Source: G963665005 sp963665005 (GTDB lineage Bacteria; Bacillota; Clostridia; Christensenellales; SZUA-584). Taken from it: a stretch of 64,000 nucleotides of DNA. Both the position numbers and the translations under genes were made by a program. The stretch lies in NCBI GenBank assembly GCA_963665005.2, contig CAXXTQ010000001.1, positions 124,001-188,000 of the forward strand, given 5' to 3'. Position 1 is the stretch's first letter. Every line of letters begins with the position of its first letter. This document shows, piece after piece, positions 8,752 through 16,622 of the stretch. The notes under the pieces were generated by a model, which was not told where the DNA came from, did no database searches, and saw nothing but the letters and a program-made list of their open reading frames with translations.

Positions 8752-8793
8752 CATTATGTCTACTATTGTAGACATAATGAGCGCTTTTGTCAA
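8752..8793 (-). promoter_or_regulatory. Sigma-A promoter with perfect 12-bp inverted-repeat operator, cassette 3
   Basis: On the minus strand TTGACA (8788-8793), 17 nt and TACAAT (8765-8770) form the promoter. A perfect inverted repeat with 12-bp arms (8752-8763 and 8768-8779, core GTCTAC....GTAGAC, 4-nt centre) encloses the -10. The TAC/GTA core resembles sites of BlaI/MecI/CopY-family repressors. Binding is inferred. Confidence 0.75.
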
Positions 8794-8812
8794 CATGTTT
8801 TTTTATGTTTAT

Positions 8813-8856
8813 AAAAAAAGCAGGCATGATCGTAATATTATTTTCTCATGCCTGCT
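8813..8856 (-). terminator. Rho-independent terminator after lipoprotein 1
   Basis: A perfect 11-bp stem (AGCAGGCATGA/TCATGCCTGCT) with a 16-nt loop is followed by seven T on the minus strand. It starts 19 nt after the stop of the lipoprotein gene at 8875. Confidence 0.9.
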
Positions 8857-8874
8857 CTGTTGTACAAAGAAGAA

Positions 8875-10389
8875 TCAATAACCTTTTTGCGTATCAATGA
8901 TGCTGCCGTCGATGGCATTGATTGTCATAAAGCTCTCGCCAAGCTTTTCAAACTTTTCATACTCCTCGCCCGATGCGTTCATCAGCAGTTTCCCATAGAA
9001 GTTCCACGCCGGAACGAGCAACCCGGTCTCGTTGGAGTCCTGCTCCACAACACGGTGCAGGGAAAGCGTGACACGATTGATTTCAAAATCATATTCGCTT
9101 CCGCCATATTCGGCCTGCGGTTCATATTTGATTCCCATCATCTTCTCAAAAATCTCTTGTATTTCCGAGAAGGGCTTGAGCTGCGCATCCTCATTAACCG
9201 TTTCGATAATTTCAAGTGGGCACATCCATAGTATATCAAATATGCCTTCGCTGTTGACCTGGCAATGCAAACTTTCATACATCCAATACGGCGCCATCAT
9301 ATCGCCGTCCGCCGGTTCGCTTCCACCCGCGACATATGAGCAGGGTAAACCATCCACCGTTCGCACGCAGTAAACCTTATAGGCATACTGCTCCGCCGGT
9401 CGAACGATACCATCATAACTACCCTTTTGTTCATCGTCCTGCAGATAGATACTGTCCACCACCATTTCCGAGCCGGTCTTGTCGAGCAGTTCCTGTACCA
9501 TCTGCTCAGCCTCGCTGGGCGCAAGTCCGATTTCGGACTGTATTTCCGCATCAATGTCCGTGTCATCCAGAATCGCAACGGTACCGGAAGAACTAAAATT
9601 CACTCCCCCGCCCGGGTTGCGAAAATCCGTATAAAATATGACTGCCAAGTTATCACGATTCTGAACATTTATACTTCTTCCCGTGCCATTTATACCTTCT
9701 TCATACCTTTCATAAGCGTCAAGGCCTAGATAGGTGATGGTTTCAGGAGGCGGCGTTTCCTCTGGTTCCTCCGCCCCGGCTTCTATGCCCGGATCGGGGA
9801 CAGGCTGGACTTCGGATATTTCCCTTAGTATTCCGTCCGCTCGTTCTTCAACGATCGTCTCGGGCGCAGTTTTCAGCTGTTTTTCCAGCATCGCTATATT
9901 TTCTTCCGACCCAGACAAGCCTCCATTATCTAAAAATTGTTGATTTTCTTCGCTAATACCCTTTTTAATCTGAAGAATCTCCTCCTGTATTTGCTCCTTC
10001 GTCCGCTCCCATGACCGAACATACATTTCCGCGTCTCCGCAAAGCGTACCAAAAAGAGCGGTAACCACACCTTGAGAAAACTGCGCCTTTTTGACGCGGT
10101 AAATCGGCATGGCGCTTGTTCCCGGCACAACCACCTGCGCATCGACATGTATATTCAGCAGGCCGTCCGCCCCCTGCGCCTCAAACTGATAAGTTTCGGG
10201 TATCGCGTATTGCTCTTGCAGGCTAACATCTGCGCTTGTCTCCGGGCTGTTAGCAGTATCCTTTTGGGCGTCCTCAAGCAAACGTTCCGAATCCTTTTGT
10301 ACCACCACGGCTTTTTCCGGCGTTGGCTGACAGGCGCAAAATAACAGTGCTGTGATTAGGCCGAGTACTGCGGCCAATATTCGTTTCAT
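8875..10389 (-). CDS. Free sensor-domain lipoprotein of two-component cassette 4
   Basis: A 504-residue predicted lipoprotein: MKR, a hydrophobic stretch, then Cys 20 followed directly by QPTPEKAVVVQKD. That segment also stands at the junction of the M56 fusions. The mature part shares the family blocks: VVVPGTSAMPIYRV..FSQG, MYVRSWERTKEQI, VPAWNFYGK, and the tail MTINAIDGSIIDTQKGY. The best start is the ATG at 10389, with AGGTGA 7 nt upstream. It is the third gene of a regulator-kinase-lipoprotein operon, 71 nt after the kinase. From memory it resembles lipoproteins labelled DUF6034, which I cannot confirm here. It likely binds an extracellular ligand or interacts with the kinase ectodomain; neither is shown by the sequence. 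Confidence 0.8.
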   Translation of the reverse strand: MKRILAAVLGLITALLFCACQPTPEKAVVVQKDSERLLEDAQKDTANSPETSADVSLQEQYAIPETYQFEAQGADGLLNIHVDAQVVVPGTSAMPIYRVKKAQFSQGVVTALFGTLCGDAEMYVRSWERTKEQIQEEILQIKKGISEENQQFLDNGGLSGSEENIAMLEKQLKTAPETIVEERADGILREISEVQPVPDPGIEAGAEEPEETPPPETITYLGLDAYERYEEGINGTGRSINVQNRDNLAVIFYTDFRNPGGGVNFSSSGTVAILDDTDIDAEIQSEIGLAPSEAEQMVQELLDKTGSEMVVDSIYLQDDEQKGSYDGIVRPAEQYAYKVYCVRTVDGLPCSYVAGGSEPADGDMMAPYWMYESLHCQVNSEGIFDILWMCPLEIIETVNEDAQLKPFSEIQEIFEKMMGIKYEPQAEYGGSEYDFEINRVTLSLHRVVEQDSNETGLLVPAWNFYGKLLMNASGEEYEKFEKLGESFMTINAIDGSIIDTQKGY

Positions 10390-10460
10390 ATTTAGTCACC
10401 TTTCTCTTTTTGATTCCATCATAATCCCGCCGCTGTTTTCAAGTATTCTTCGGTATATTA

Positions 10461-11897
10461 TCAAAATGTAATTTTTTCAAAGTATATGATAACGGTTGTC
10501 CCTTTTCCAAGCTCGCTTTTGATGTCAAGCTTTGCCTGATGTGCATTTATAATCAGCTCGCACAAGGCAAGCCCTAAGCCGCTTCCGCCTGCCGACTGGC
10601 TGTGCGATTTATCCACCATATAGAACGGCTGCGTGATTTTCTTAATTTCATCGGGCGGTATGCCTGCGCCGTCATCCTTGACATAAATGGTGTTATCCTT
10701 CGCCGCGATTGTGATATGCTTTGCGCCGGCTTTGCGGGCGTTATCAAAAAGATTGATGAGCACACTGGCCATCATATCAATATCCATCTTGAACACCGAC
10801 GAATTCTTCTCTGTTAAGTTTAGCTCTATATTTTCTTTCCGGGCTATGCTCTTAAGCGTCATATCCACAGCCTCAAACAATTTTTTTACAGGTTGAAGCG
10901 TCATATCGGCCGATTCGCCGCCATGCAGCGTAATGAGCTGCATCATCTTTTGCGACAGTCGCTCGATTCGGTTGCACTCGCTGTTGATATAGCGAATCGA
11001 TTCCCCCTGCTGCGCTTTGTTCAGATGTACCCGCATCAGCGCTTCCGAATAGCCAATGACGGCCGTCATCGGTGTTTTGAGTTCATGCGTCAATGCGGAC
11101 AGCAGCAGCTTTCGCCGCTCTGCCGTATCCTCTAAAGCCGCAACATGACCGGCAATTGCGTCTGCCATCTTGTTAAAATTCGTCCCAAGTTCGGCAATTT
11201 CGTCCTTGCCCCGCACCTCAATACGGTTATCGTATTGGCCTTCTGCAAGCGCGGCTGCGCTTTTTTGCAGCCCTCCAAGCGGACGCATAACACGCCGTAT
11301 AAGAAGTATCATTACGGCTGCGCTGAGAATGACGGTTATCAGCGCGATAAGAGCAAAGCGGATACCCAGTTTTGTAATGCCGTCATAAACGTCCGTAATA
11401 TCGCGCACAAGAAAAATCTCATGGTCAAAATTCATCTTATCGCCTAAGCTGGTTCTCCAATAGCCAGCAACTAAATACCTGTGTCCATCGAGCTCCGCGA
11501 TGTCGTTTGGCCACAGCGCGGCGGCATTGTCCATTCGTCCGACGATTTCCTTTAAGTTGGGTAGTAACGGGTGCGGATCAATCGGGCTGTCGTTGTACAA
11601 AGTCTGCTCAGTATCCGTCAGTATATAGTGTGAGCCGCTGACCGACGCGTCGATATATTTACGAAACACAAAAAGTATCAGGCTGCGTTTAGCCGTTTCG
11701 GATAGTTGATCATCGCCCACGATTTCCATCTCTGCGTTAAATGAATTGTCCAGCATATGCAGCTCTGTGACGCCGCTTAGCACCGCACTATTGATTTGGT
11801 TGTTCGCTGTTGTAATAAGAAGAACCGCGCAGCAGAAAATAACTGCAATTGCCGTGAGCACGACGGAATAGATTGCAAGCCTAACAGAGATTCTCAT
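10461..11897 (-). CDS. Sensor histidine kinase, cassette 4
   Basis: A 478-residue kinase with helices at about 7-29 and 178-200 enclosing an ectodomain of about 145 residues. HAMP follows (200-252), then HisKA with His 271 in LTHELKTP, the N box LINLFDNARKAG, and the G boxes DDGAGIP and GGSGLGLALC. It presumably autophosphorylates and passes phosphate to the regulator encoded just upstream, whose stop it overlaps by 4 nt (ATGA). Ectodomain and second helix align with the kinase at 14427 (NSF..., V(R/Q)DIT(D/P)VY), so the two cassettes are tandem duplicates. Confidence 0.92.
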   Translation of the reverse strand: MRISVRLAIYSVVLTAIAVIFCCAVLLITTANNQINSAVLSGVTELHMLDNSFNAEMEIVGDDQLSETAKRSLILFVFRKYIDASVSGSHYILTDTEQTLYNDSPIDPHPLLPNLKEIVGRMDNAAALWPNDIAELDGHRYLVAGYWRTSLGDKMNFDHEIFLVRDITDVYDGITKLGIRFALIALITVILSAAVMILLIRRVMRPLGGLQKSAAALAEGQYDNRIEVRGKDEIAELGTNFNKMADAIAGHVAALEDTAERRKLLLSALTHELKTPMTAVIGYSEALMRVHLNKAQQGESIRYINSECNRIERLSQKMMQLITLHGGESADMTLQPVKKLFEAVDMTLKSIARKENIELNLTEKNSSVFKMDIDMMASVLINLFDNARKAGAKHITIAAKDNTIYVKDDGAGIPPDEIKKITQPFYMVDKSHSQSAGGSGLGLALCELIINAHQAKLDIKSELGKGTTVIIYFEKITF

Positions 11898-12550
11898 TGC
11901 TCATACTCCAGGCGGTAGCCTATTTTTGGAACAGCGGTAATGGTCAACCCCGTTTTTTTACGAAGCTGGGTTATATGCACGTCGACCGTCCTTGTTTCGC
12001 CCATAAAATTTATACCCCATGCCTCTGCCAACAATTTTTCGCGAGACATCGCAATATTTCTGTTTTTCGCCAAAAGAACAAGAAGTTCAAATTCTTGTGG
12101 TTTTAAAGCTAACGGTTCCCGATTGACTTTGACAATGCGTTCTTCGAGAAAGATTTCAAGATTCCCTAAACGTATGGCTGTTTGTGTATGTCCGCGGCGT
12201 TCAAGCACCTTCTCTATACGAACAAGTAGCTCTAGTATTTCGAAAGGTTTGACTATATAATCTTCCGCTCCGCCTTTTAATCCGCGCAGTTTGGATTCAA
12301 TGTCGTTCTTTGCGGTCAGATAAATAACCGGTATGCTTCGCTCATTCAGAGGAGATAATAAACCAAAACCGTCTATTCCGGGCAGCATTATATCGACAAC
12401 AGCCAGGTCAAAATGCTCTTCGCTTTCCAGCAGCGTTAAAGCATCAAGTCCGTCAAATATCGGCAGCACTTCATATCCGACGACTGAAAGGTTCATGCAT
12501 ATCAAATTAGAAATCGCTTTATTGTCTTCAATGACCAATATCTTCGTCAT
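11894..12550 (-). CDS. OmpR/PhoB-family response regulator, cassette 4
   Basis: A 218-residue regulator. The receiver has the acidic pair IEDN, phospho-acceptor Asp 53 in VVDIMLPG, Thr in YLTAK and Lys in VKPFE. A C-terminal winged helix contains the recognition region TRTVDVHITQLRKK. It is the first gene of the operon with the kinase and the lipoprotein. Repeats upstream of its promoter suggest autoregulation. Confidence 0.93.
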   Translation of the reverse strand: MTKILVIEDNKAISNLICMNLSVVGYEVLPIFDGLDALTLLESEEHFDLAVVDIMLPGIDGFGLLSPLNERSIPVIYLTAKNDIESKLRGLKGGAEDYIVKPFEILELLVRIEKVLERRGHTQTAIRLGNLEIFLEERIVKVNREPLALKPQEFELLVLLAKNRNIAMSREKLLAEAWGINFMGETRTVDVHITQLRKKTGLTITAVPKIGYRLEYEQ

Positions 12551-12582
12551 ATAATTACCTCATTATATAAGTCGTATATTAA

Positions 12583-12650
12583 ATTATATCATACTGCAAA
12601 TTACGTTATCAAAACTGCATCAAGATGTTATGGAAATGTAAATGATGTTA
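12583..12650 (-). promoter_or_regulatory. Promoter and putative regulator boxes, cassette 4
   Basis: On the minus strand TTGATA (12607-12612), 18 nt and TATAAT (12583-12588). The plus strand shows GTTATCAAAA (12605-12614) over the -35, and further upstream three direct repeats ATGTTA/ATGTAA/ATGTTA at 12625, 12636 and 12645, about one helical turn apart. That spacing is typical of OmpR-family binding sites. The GTTATCAAAA box recurs in the cassette 5 promoter. Confidence 0.55.
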
Positions 12651-12699
12651 GATATAACAGAAGGTAATCTGAACGATTTTTATAGCATAAATTTTTTAT

Positions 12700-12735
12700 A
12701 AAAAAAAGAAAGCAGAATGTCCGATCCTGCTTTCT
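12700..12735 (-). terminator. Rho-independent terminator after lipoprotein 2
   Basis: A 9-bp stem (AGAAAGCAG/CTGCTTTCT) is followed by about seven T on the minus strand. It begins 17 nt beyond the stop at 12752. Confidence 0.88.
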
Positions 12736-12751
12736 AAAAGATACTTATGTA

Positions 12752-14359
12752 TTAATAACCCATATCAAGGTCTATAACGCTTCCGTCTATGGCATTGATC
12801 GTAAGAATCGGCTCATTTTCAAGAAAGTTATGCGTGCCGTTCTCGGGGTAATCGGGCTCTGATAGTTCCATGGTTCCGTAAAAATCCCACACGGGCACGT
12901 ACAAACCGTATCCGATGTTGTTCTGTTCCATGATGCGCCGCAGCGTAAGCGTAACGCGGTCGACTTTCCCCGAAAGATTGCTGCCCTCCATCACATTGTC
13001 GTACGTCACACGAAACATATTATCGAAAATATCAGCAATTTCATCAAAAGAGCGTAAATTTGCATTCTCCGTAACCGTTTCAATAATACGATTTGGCGAC
13101 CTCCATGCGACGGTATAGATACCTTCTTTGGATACTTTTACAGAAAAACTTTCGTAAATCCATTGTTCGCCGAACATAGCGTCGCCAATATAGCAGGAAG
13201 ATCCGTTGCTTGTCACGGGTATGCCGTTTACAGTACGCCCGAATTCCATATCGATCATAACGTCGAGCACCTCGTCGTCATATTCGCCGCTCTTGATATC
13301 CGCCATTAAAGTTTCCTCTTCTGCCGGGCCGACATCCATACCGAAAAACTTTGCATTATACTCTTCGGGCAGCATAAGCGTAAGCGTCAGGCTTTTAACC
13401 TTCATATCTTCTATACCCGCCTCGTCCAGAAACTCATATGCCATATTCATAGCATCTTCGTAAGAAAACCCGCCCACCTGCTCCGGCCTGTCGGTCAGGC
13501 TGTCGGGCGTTACCGTTTCTGCCGTAATATAACATGCGTCCTCTCTCATTACGCTGTTATCGGAATAGTAAAATTTTGCGCCCTGCGATGCGGTGTCCGT
13601 TACCGTCCAGCCGCCTACGTTCTCTTCTATTATAATTTCTCCGTCTTTTGTATTGTTGCGGATGGAAAAGCTTTTTCCCTGCTGAAGGCCGATTCCCGGA
13701 TTTTCGGCAATATCGACTCCGCTGTATTCGCACATCGTTTTACCTGATGTGAAATCGATCTCCTGCTGTGTACAGATTGCGGCATCCGCAGGAATGAGCT
13801 CTGGATTATCTGGCGCGGAATCATACGCCGCTTCCAATTCGGCGATCTTCTCTTTTGCCTGCTCCTTGCTTTGATCCCCATTCTCGACGCTGCCCGGCTC
13901 TTCTAATATCCGTCTCCATCTTACAAGGTCTTCCTCGATCTGCTTTTTTGTATATCTCATCTGCTGCTGGTACATGAGGGTATCGCCAATCAGAACATCG
14001 TATAGCTTGTCTGCCAATTCCTGCGAAAAATTCTCCGGCTCGACACGCATAACGGGCAGCGCTGCGGCGTTCGGCAGTATGATTTCTGCGTCTGCCGATA
14101 TTTTAAGCCTCTCGTCAGAATAGCTTGCGTCCGTTATAAATCTTTCGGGCACACCGAGTTTTTCTGCCAGAAGAGCACTGTAATCGGAAGCCTCGGGCGC
14201 AGGCGTTTGTGTGTCCTCATCACTATCCGCCTCCGTGGCCTTATCAATCAGCAAATCGACATTTTTACCTACAACTATAGGGCTTTCGGGCGACTTTTGG
14301 CAGCCTGCCAGACAGGCAAATAATATGGCTGCTAAAATTATGCATATAATTCTTTTCAT
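12752..14359 (-). CDS. Free sensor-domain lipoprotein of two-component cassette 5
   Basis: A 535-residue predicted lipoprotein with a clear lipobox (LAGC, Cys 20), then QKSPESPIVVGKN, a variant of the CQPTPE..VV signature. Conserved blocks: IILPNAAALPVMRVEPENFSQE, LMYQQQMRYTKKQI, LYVPVWDFYGTM, and the tail ILTINAIDGSVIDLDMGY. It is homologous over its full length to the lipoprotein at 8875 and to the C-terminal domains of the three M56 proteins. It is the last gene of a regulator-kinase-lipoprotein operon, 67 nt after the kinase. The role is inferred as an extracellular sensor or partner of the kinase. No enzymatic motif is recognised. Confidence 0.8.
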   Translation of the reverse strand: MKRIICIILAAILFACLAGCQKSPESPIVVGKNVDLLIDKATEADSDEDTQTPAPEASDYSALLAEKLGVPERFITDASYSDERLKISADAEIILPNAAALPVMRVEPENFSQELADKLYDVLIGDTLMYQQQMRYTKKQIEEDLVRWRRILEEPGSVENGDQSKEQAKEKIAELEAAYDSAPDNPELIPADAAICTQQEIDFTSGKTMCEYSGVDIAENPGIGLQQGKSFSIRNNTKDGEIIIEENVGGWTVTDTASQGAKFYYSDNSVMREDACYITAETVTPDSLTDRPEQVGGFSYEDAMNMAYEFLDEAGIEDMKVKSLTLTLMLPEEYNAKFFGMDVGPAEEETLMADIKSGEYDDEVLDVMIDMEFGRTVNGIPVTSNGSSCYIGDAMFGEQWIYESFSVKVSKEGIYTVAWRSPNRIIETVTENANLRSFDEIADIFDNMFRVTYDNVMEGSNLSGKVDRVTLTLRRIMEQNNIGYGLYVPVWDFYGTMELSEPDYPENGTHNFLENEPILTINAIDGSVIDLDMGY

Positions 14360-14426
14360 TTTATTACCTCGTTCATACTGATACTACATTTTTACACAAG
14401 CGTAATCAAAATTGGTTATTAAAACA

Positions 14427-15818
14427 TTAACGATTTATTATCGGAAAAATAACCTTTACAGTTGTACCTTTTCCCTCAACGCTTTTAATTACCAGCTGCG
14501 CATTATGTGCGTCTGCAATTTGCCGAACGATTGCAAGCCCGAGCCCGCTTCCGCCTTTTGTTTTGCTGCGTGAGCTGTCGGCCATATAAAACGGCTCTGT
14601 AAGCCGCGCGATATCTTTTTTTGCAATACCGGTGCCCGAATCTTTTACCTCTATTACGTTATCGTAAGCACGAAGCAATACGCTCTGGCCCAATGCCGAG
14701 GCCTTGGATGCGTTATCGACAAGGTTTATACAAAGTGAGCGCATTAAATCAAAGTCCATCGGCAATCTGTCAATTTTACATTCTATAACAAGAGGCGTGC
14801 CGCGCTTTTCCAAGGTTTCCTTTATACTTTCATATACGGCGCCAAAAAGCTCATTTACCGATTCATCACGCAATATGATATCCTCGTTTAAGGTAATGAG
14901 TTTGAGCATTTTTTGAGTCATTCGTTCCAGCCATTCGCATTGCTCGTGTATGTGGGTAAGCGAAATCTTTTTTTCTTTCTCGCTCATTTTGGTGTTTAGC
15001 AGCGTATCCGAATGAATAAGCATGGTTGTAAGCGGCGTTTTAAACTCATGTGTCACGCCGCCTATAAAAAGCCGCTGCCGCTTCGCCGTTTCGGTCAGCT
15101 CGGCGATATGGTTTTCTACGGCATCCGCCATATGATTAAAATCCTGCGCAAGGCTGCCGACTTCGTCATGGGTATGTATCTGTGCTCTTTTCGAATAGTC
15201 TCCCTCGGCGATCTGCTTTGTCGTCATTCCGAGCCGCCCTAATGGTTTTGACGCGCGCCTGACAAGAAAAACAATCAACGCAGTTCCTATTAGAATGCCC
15301 GAAAAGCTTATTAAAGCGAACCACCACATCATACTTGTTATTTCGTTATACACAGGCGTTATATCCTGCACAATATAGACTGCATACGTTTGAGATTTTA
15401 TATATGTATTGCTTCCTATAATGAGTATGTTGCCCCCTTGTATCTGCCCCGAATACATCTTCTGTTTATCTCTTACAGCCCATTCATCGCCAAGCGGAAG
15501 AATCTCTTGGGGGCGTATGCCGGCTTGCGAGATTAACGTTTCATTACCGCGTATAAGCACTCCCGTTTCGTCGGCAAAACGCGAAAAGCAGTACATAATC
15601 ATAGAATACTGCGCTGCCTCTCCTATGCCGTCTGCCATATAATATTCTGCCATAGAAGTAAAAGAATTTTCGAGCGACGATTGCTTTTGTTTCGCATGGT
15701 TTACCGTCAGCTCAAGCATGCTTTTTCTTGTCTGTAAAAGCAGCAGCGTGCTGCATGATACAACAATTACCAGAAGGGTTATGATACAGGCAACCGAAAT
15801 CTTTAGCCAAAGCTTCAT
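14427..15818 (-). CDS. Sensor histidine kinase, cassette 5
   Basis: A 463-residue kinase with helices at about 8-29 and 163-187, an ectodomain of about 130 residues, HAMP (about 188-240), HisKA with His 257 in VTHEFKTP, the N box CINLVDNASKAS, and ATP boxes KDSGTGIAKK and GGSGLGLAIV. It starts 3 nt after the regulator stop. It is a close paralogue of the kinase at 10461, including the ectodomain, so related signals are likely. Confidence 0.92.
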   Translation of the reverse strand: MKLWLKISVACIITLLVIVVSCSTLLLLQTRKSMLELTVNHAKQKQSSLENSFTSMAEYYMADGIGEAAQYSMIMYCFSRFADETGVLIRGNETLISQAGIRPQEILPLGDEWAVRDKQKMYSGQIQGGNILIIGSNTYIKSQTYAVYIVQDITPVYNEITSMMWWFALISFSGILIGTALIVFLVRRASKPLGRLGMTTKQIAEGDYSKRAQIHTHDEVGSLAQDFNHMADAVENHIAELTETAKRQRLFIGGVTHEFKTPLTTMLIHSDTLLNTKMSEKEKKISLTHIHEQCEWLERMTQKMLKLITLNEDIILRDESVNELFGAVYESIKETLEKRGTPLVIECKIDRLPMDFDLMRSLCINLVDNASKASALGQSVLLRAYDNVIEVKDSGTGIAKKDIARLTEPFYMADSSRSKTKGGSGLGLAIVRQIADAHNAQLVIKSVEGKGTTVKVIFPIINR

Positions 15819-15821
15819 GTT

Positions 15822-16484
15822 CTAATCCTCCAGACGATAGCCTGTTTTTGGTATCGTTACGATTTCGTCTGTTATGCCTAGTTTTTTTCGTATATTTGAG
15901 ATATGAACATCTACCGTGCGCGGCCCGCCGAAAAAATCGACCCCCCATATCTCATTTAAAAGCCGTTCACGTGGAATTGTACGGTTTTTAAATTTTACCA
16001 GCATTAAAAAAACATCAAACTCTAGCGGCTTTAACATAATTTTCTTTCCGCACCGTACCACTGTACGGTTTTGAGCGTCAATTGTCATATCTTTAAAGCG
16101 TAATACCCTGTTTAATTTACCTGTACGCTCTAATACCTTTTCGATGCGTACCAGCAAAGTAACCACCTCGAAAGGCTTGACGATATAATCTTCTGCGCCT
16201 TTGCGCAGCCCTTTTATCTCAGATGCAGAATCTGTTTTTGCCGTCATATATATAACGGGTATATTGTATTTTTCCATATATTCAAAAAGCCCGAAACCAT
16301 CTATTCCGGGCAGCATGATATCGAGCAGCGCGAGGTCAAAAGAATGGTCTTTTTCAAGATAATCGGCGGCACTGCTTCCATCGCCGAAAACAACATGCTC
16401 ATAGCCCGCGTATTGAAGATTAACCGCTATACCGTCGCAAATTCCCTTATCGTCTTCAACGACAAGTATTCTGTTTCGTGACAT
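15822..16484 (-). CDS. OmpR/PhoB-family response regulator, cassette 5
   Basis: A 220-residue regulator. The receiver has VEDD, Asp 55 in LLDIMLPG, YMTAK and VKPFE, followed by a winged helix (TVDVHISNIRKKLG). A strong GGGGGAGG site lies upstream of the ATG. It heads the kinase-lipoprotein operon and is paralogous to the regulator at 11894. Confidence 0.93.
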   Translation of the reverse strand: MSRNRILVVEDDKGICDGIAVNLQYAGYEHVVFGDGSSAADYLEKDHSFDLALLDIMLPGIDGFGLFEYMEKYNIPVIYMTAKTDSASEIKGLRKGAEDYIVKPFEVVTLLVRIEKVLERTGKLNRVLRFKDMTIDAQNRTVVRCGKKIMLKPLEFDVFLMLVKFKNRTIPRERLLNEIWGVDFFGGPRTVDVHISNIRKKLGITDEIVTIPKTGYRLED

Positions 16485-16536
16485 GATAAAAAAACCTCCC
16501 CCAAGTATTTACCGTTATTATATTAACACAAACTAT

Positions 16537-16565
16537 ATTATAAAAAGGTTATCAAAATGTTATCG
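16537..16565 (-). promoter_or_regulatory. Activator-type promoter with 11-bp tandem repeat, cassette 5
   Basis: TATAAT (16537-16542) is present on the minus strand, but the -35 position holds no consensus hexamer. It is occupied by two direct repeats GATAACATTTT/GATAACCTTTT, exactly 11 bp apart (plus strand GTTATCAAAA at 16548 and GTTATC at 16559). This is the geometry of a response-regulator-activated promoter. One repeat unit is shared with the cassette 4 promoter. Confidence 0.6.
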
Positions 16566-16622
16566 AAGATCTGAATATTTATTATATGATGATTAAGAAT
16601 GACAGAGGAAAAGAATTTCGCT

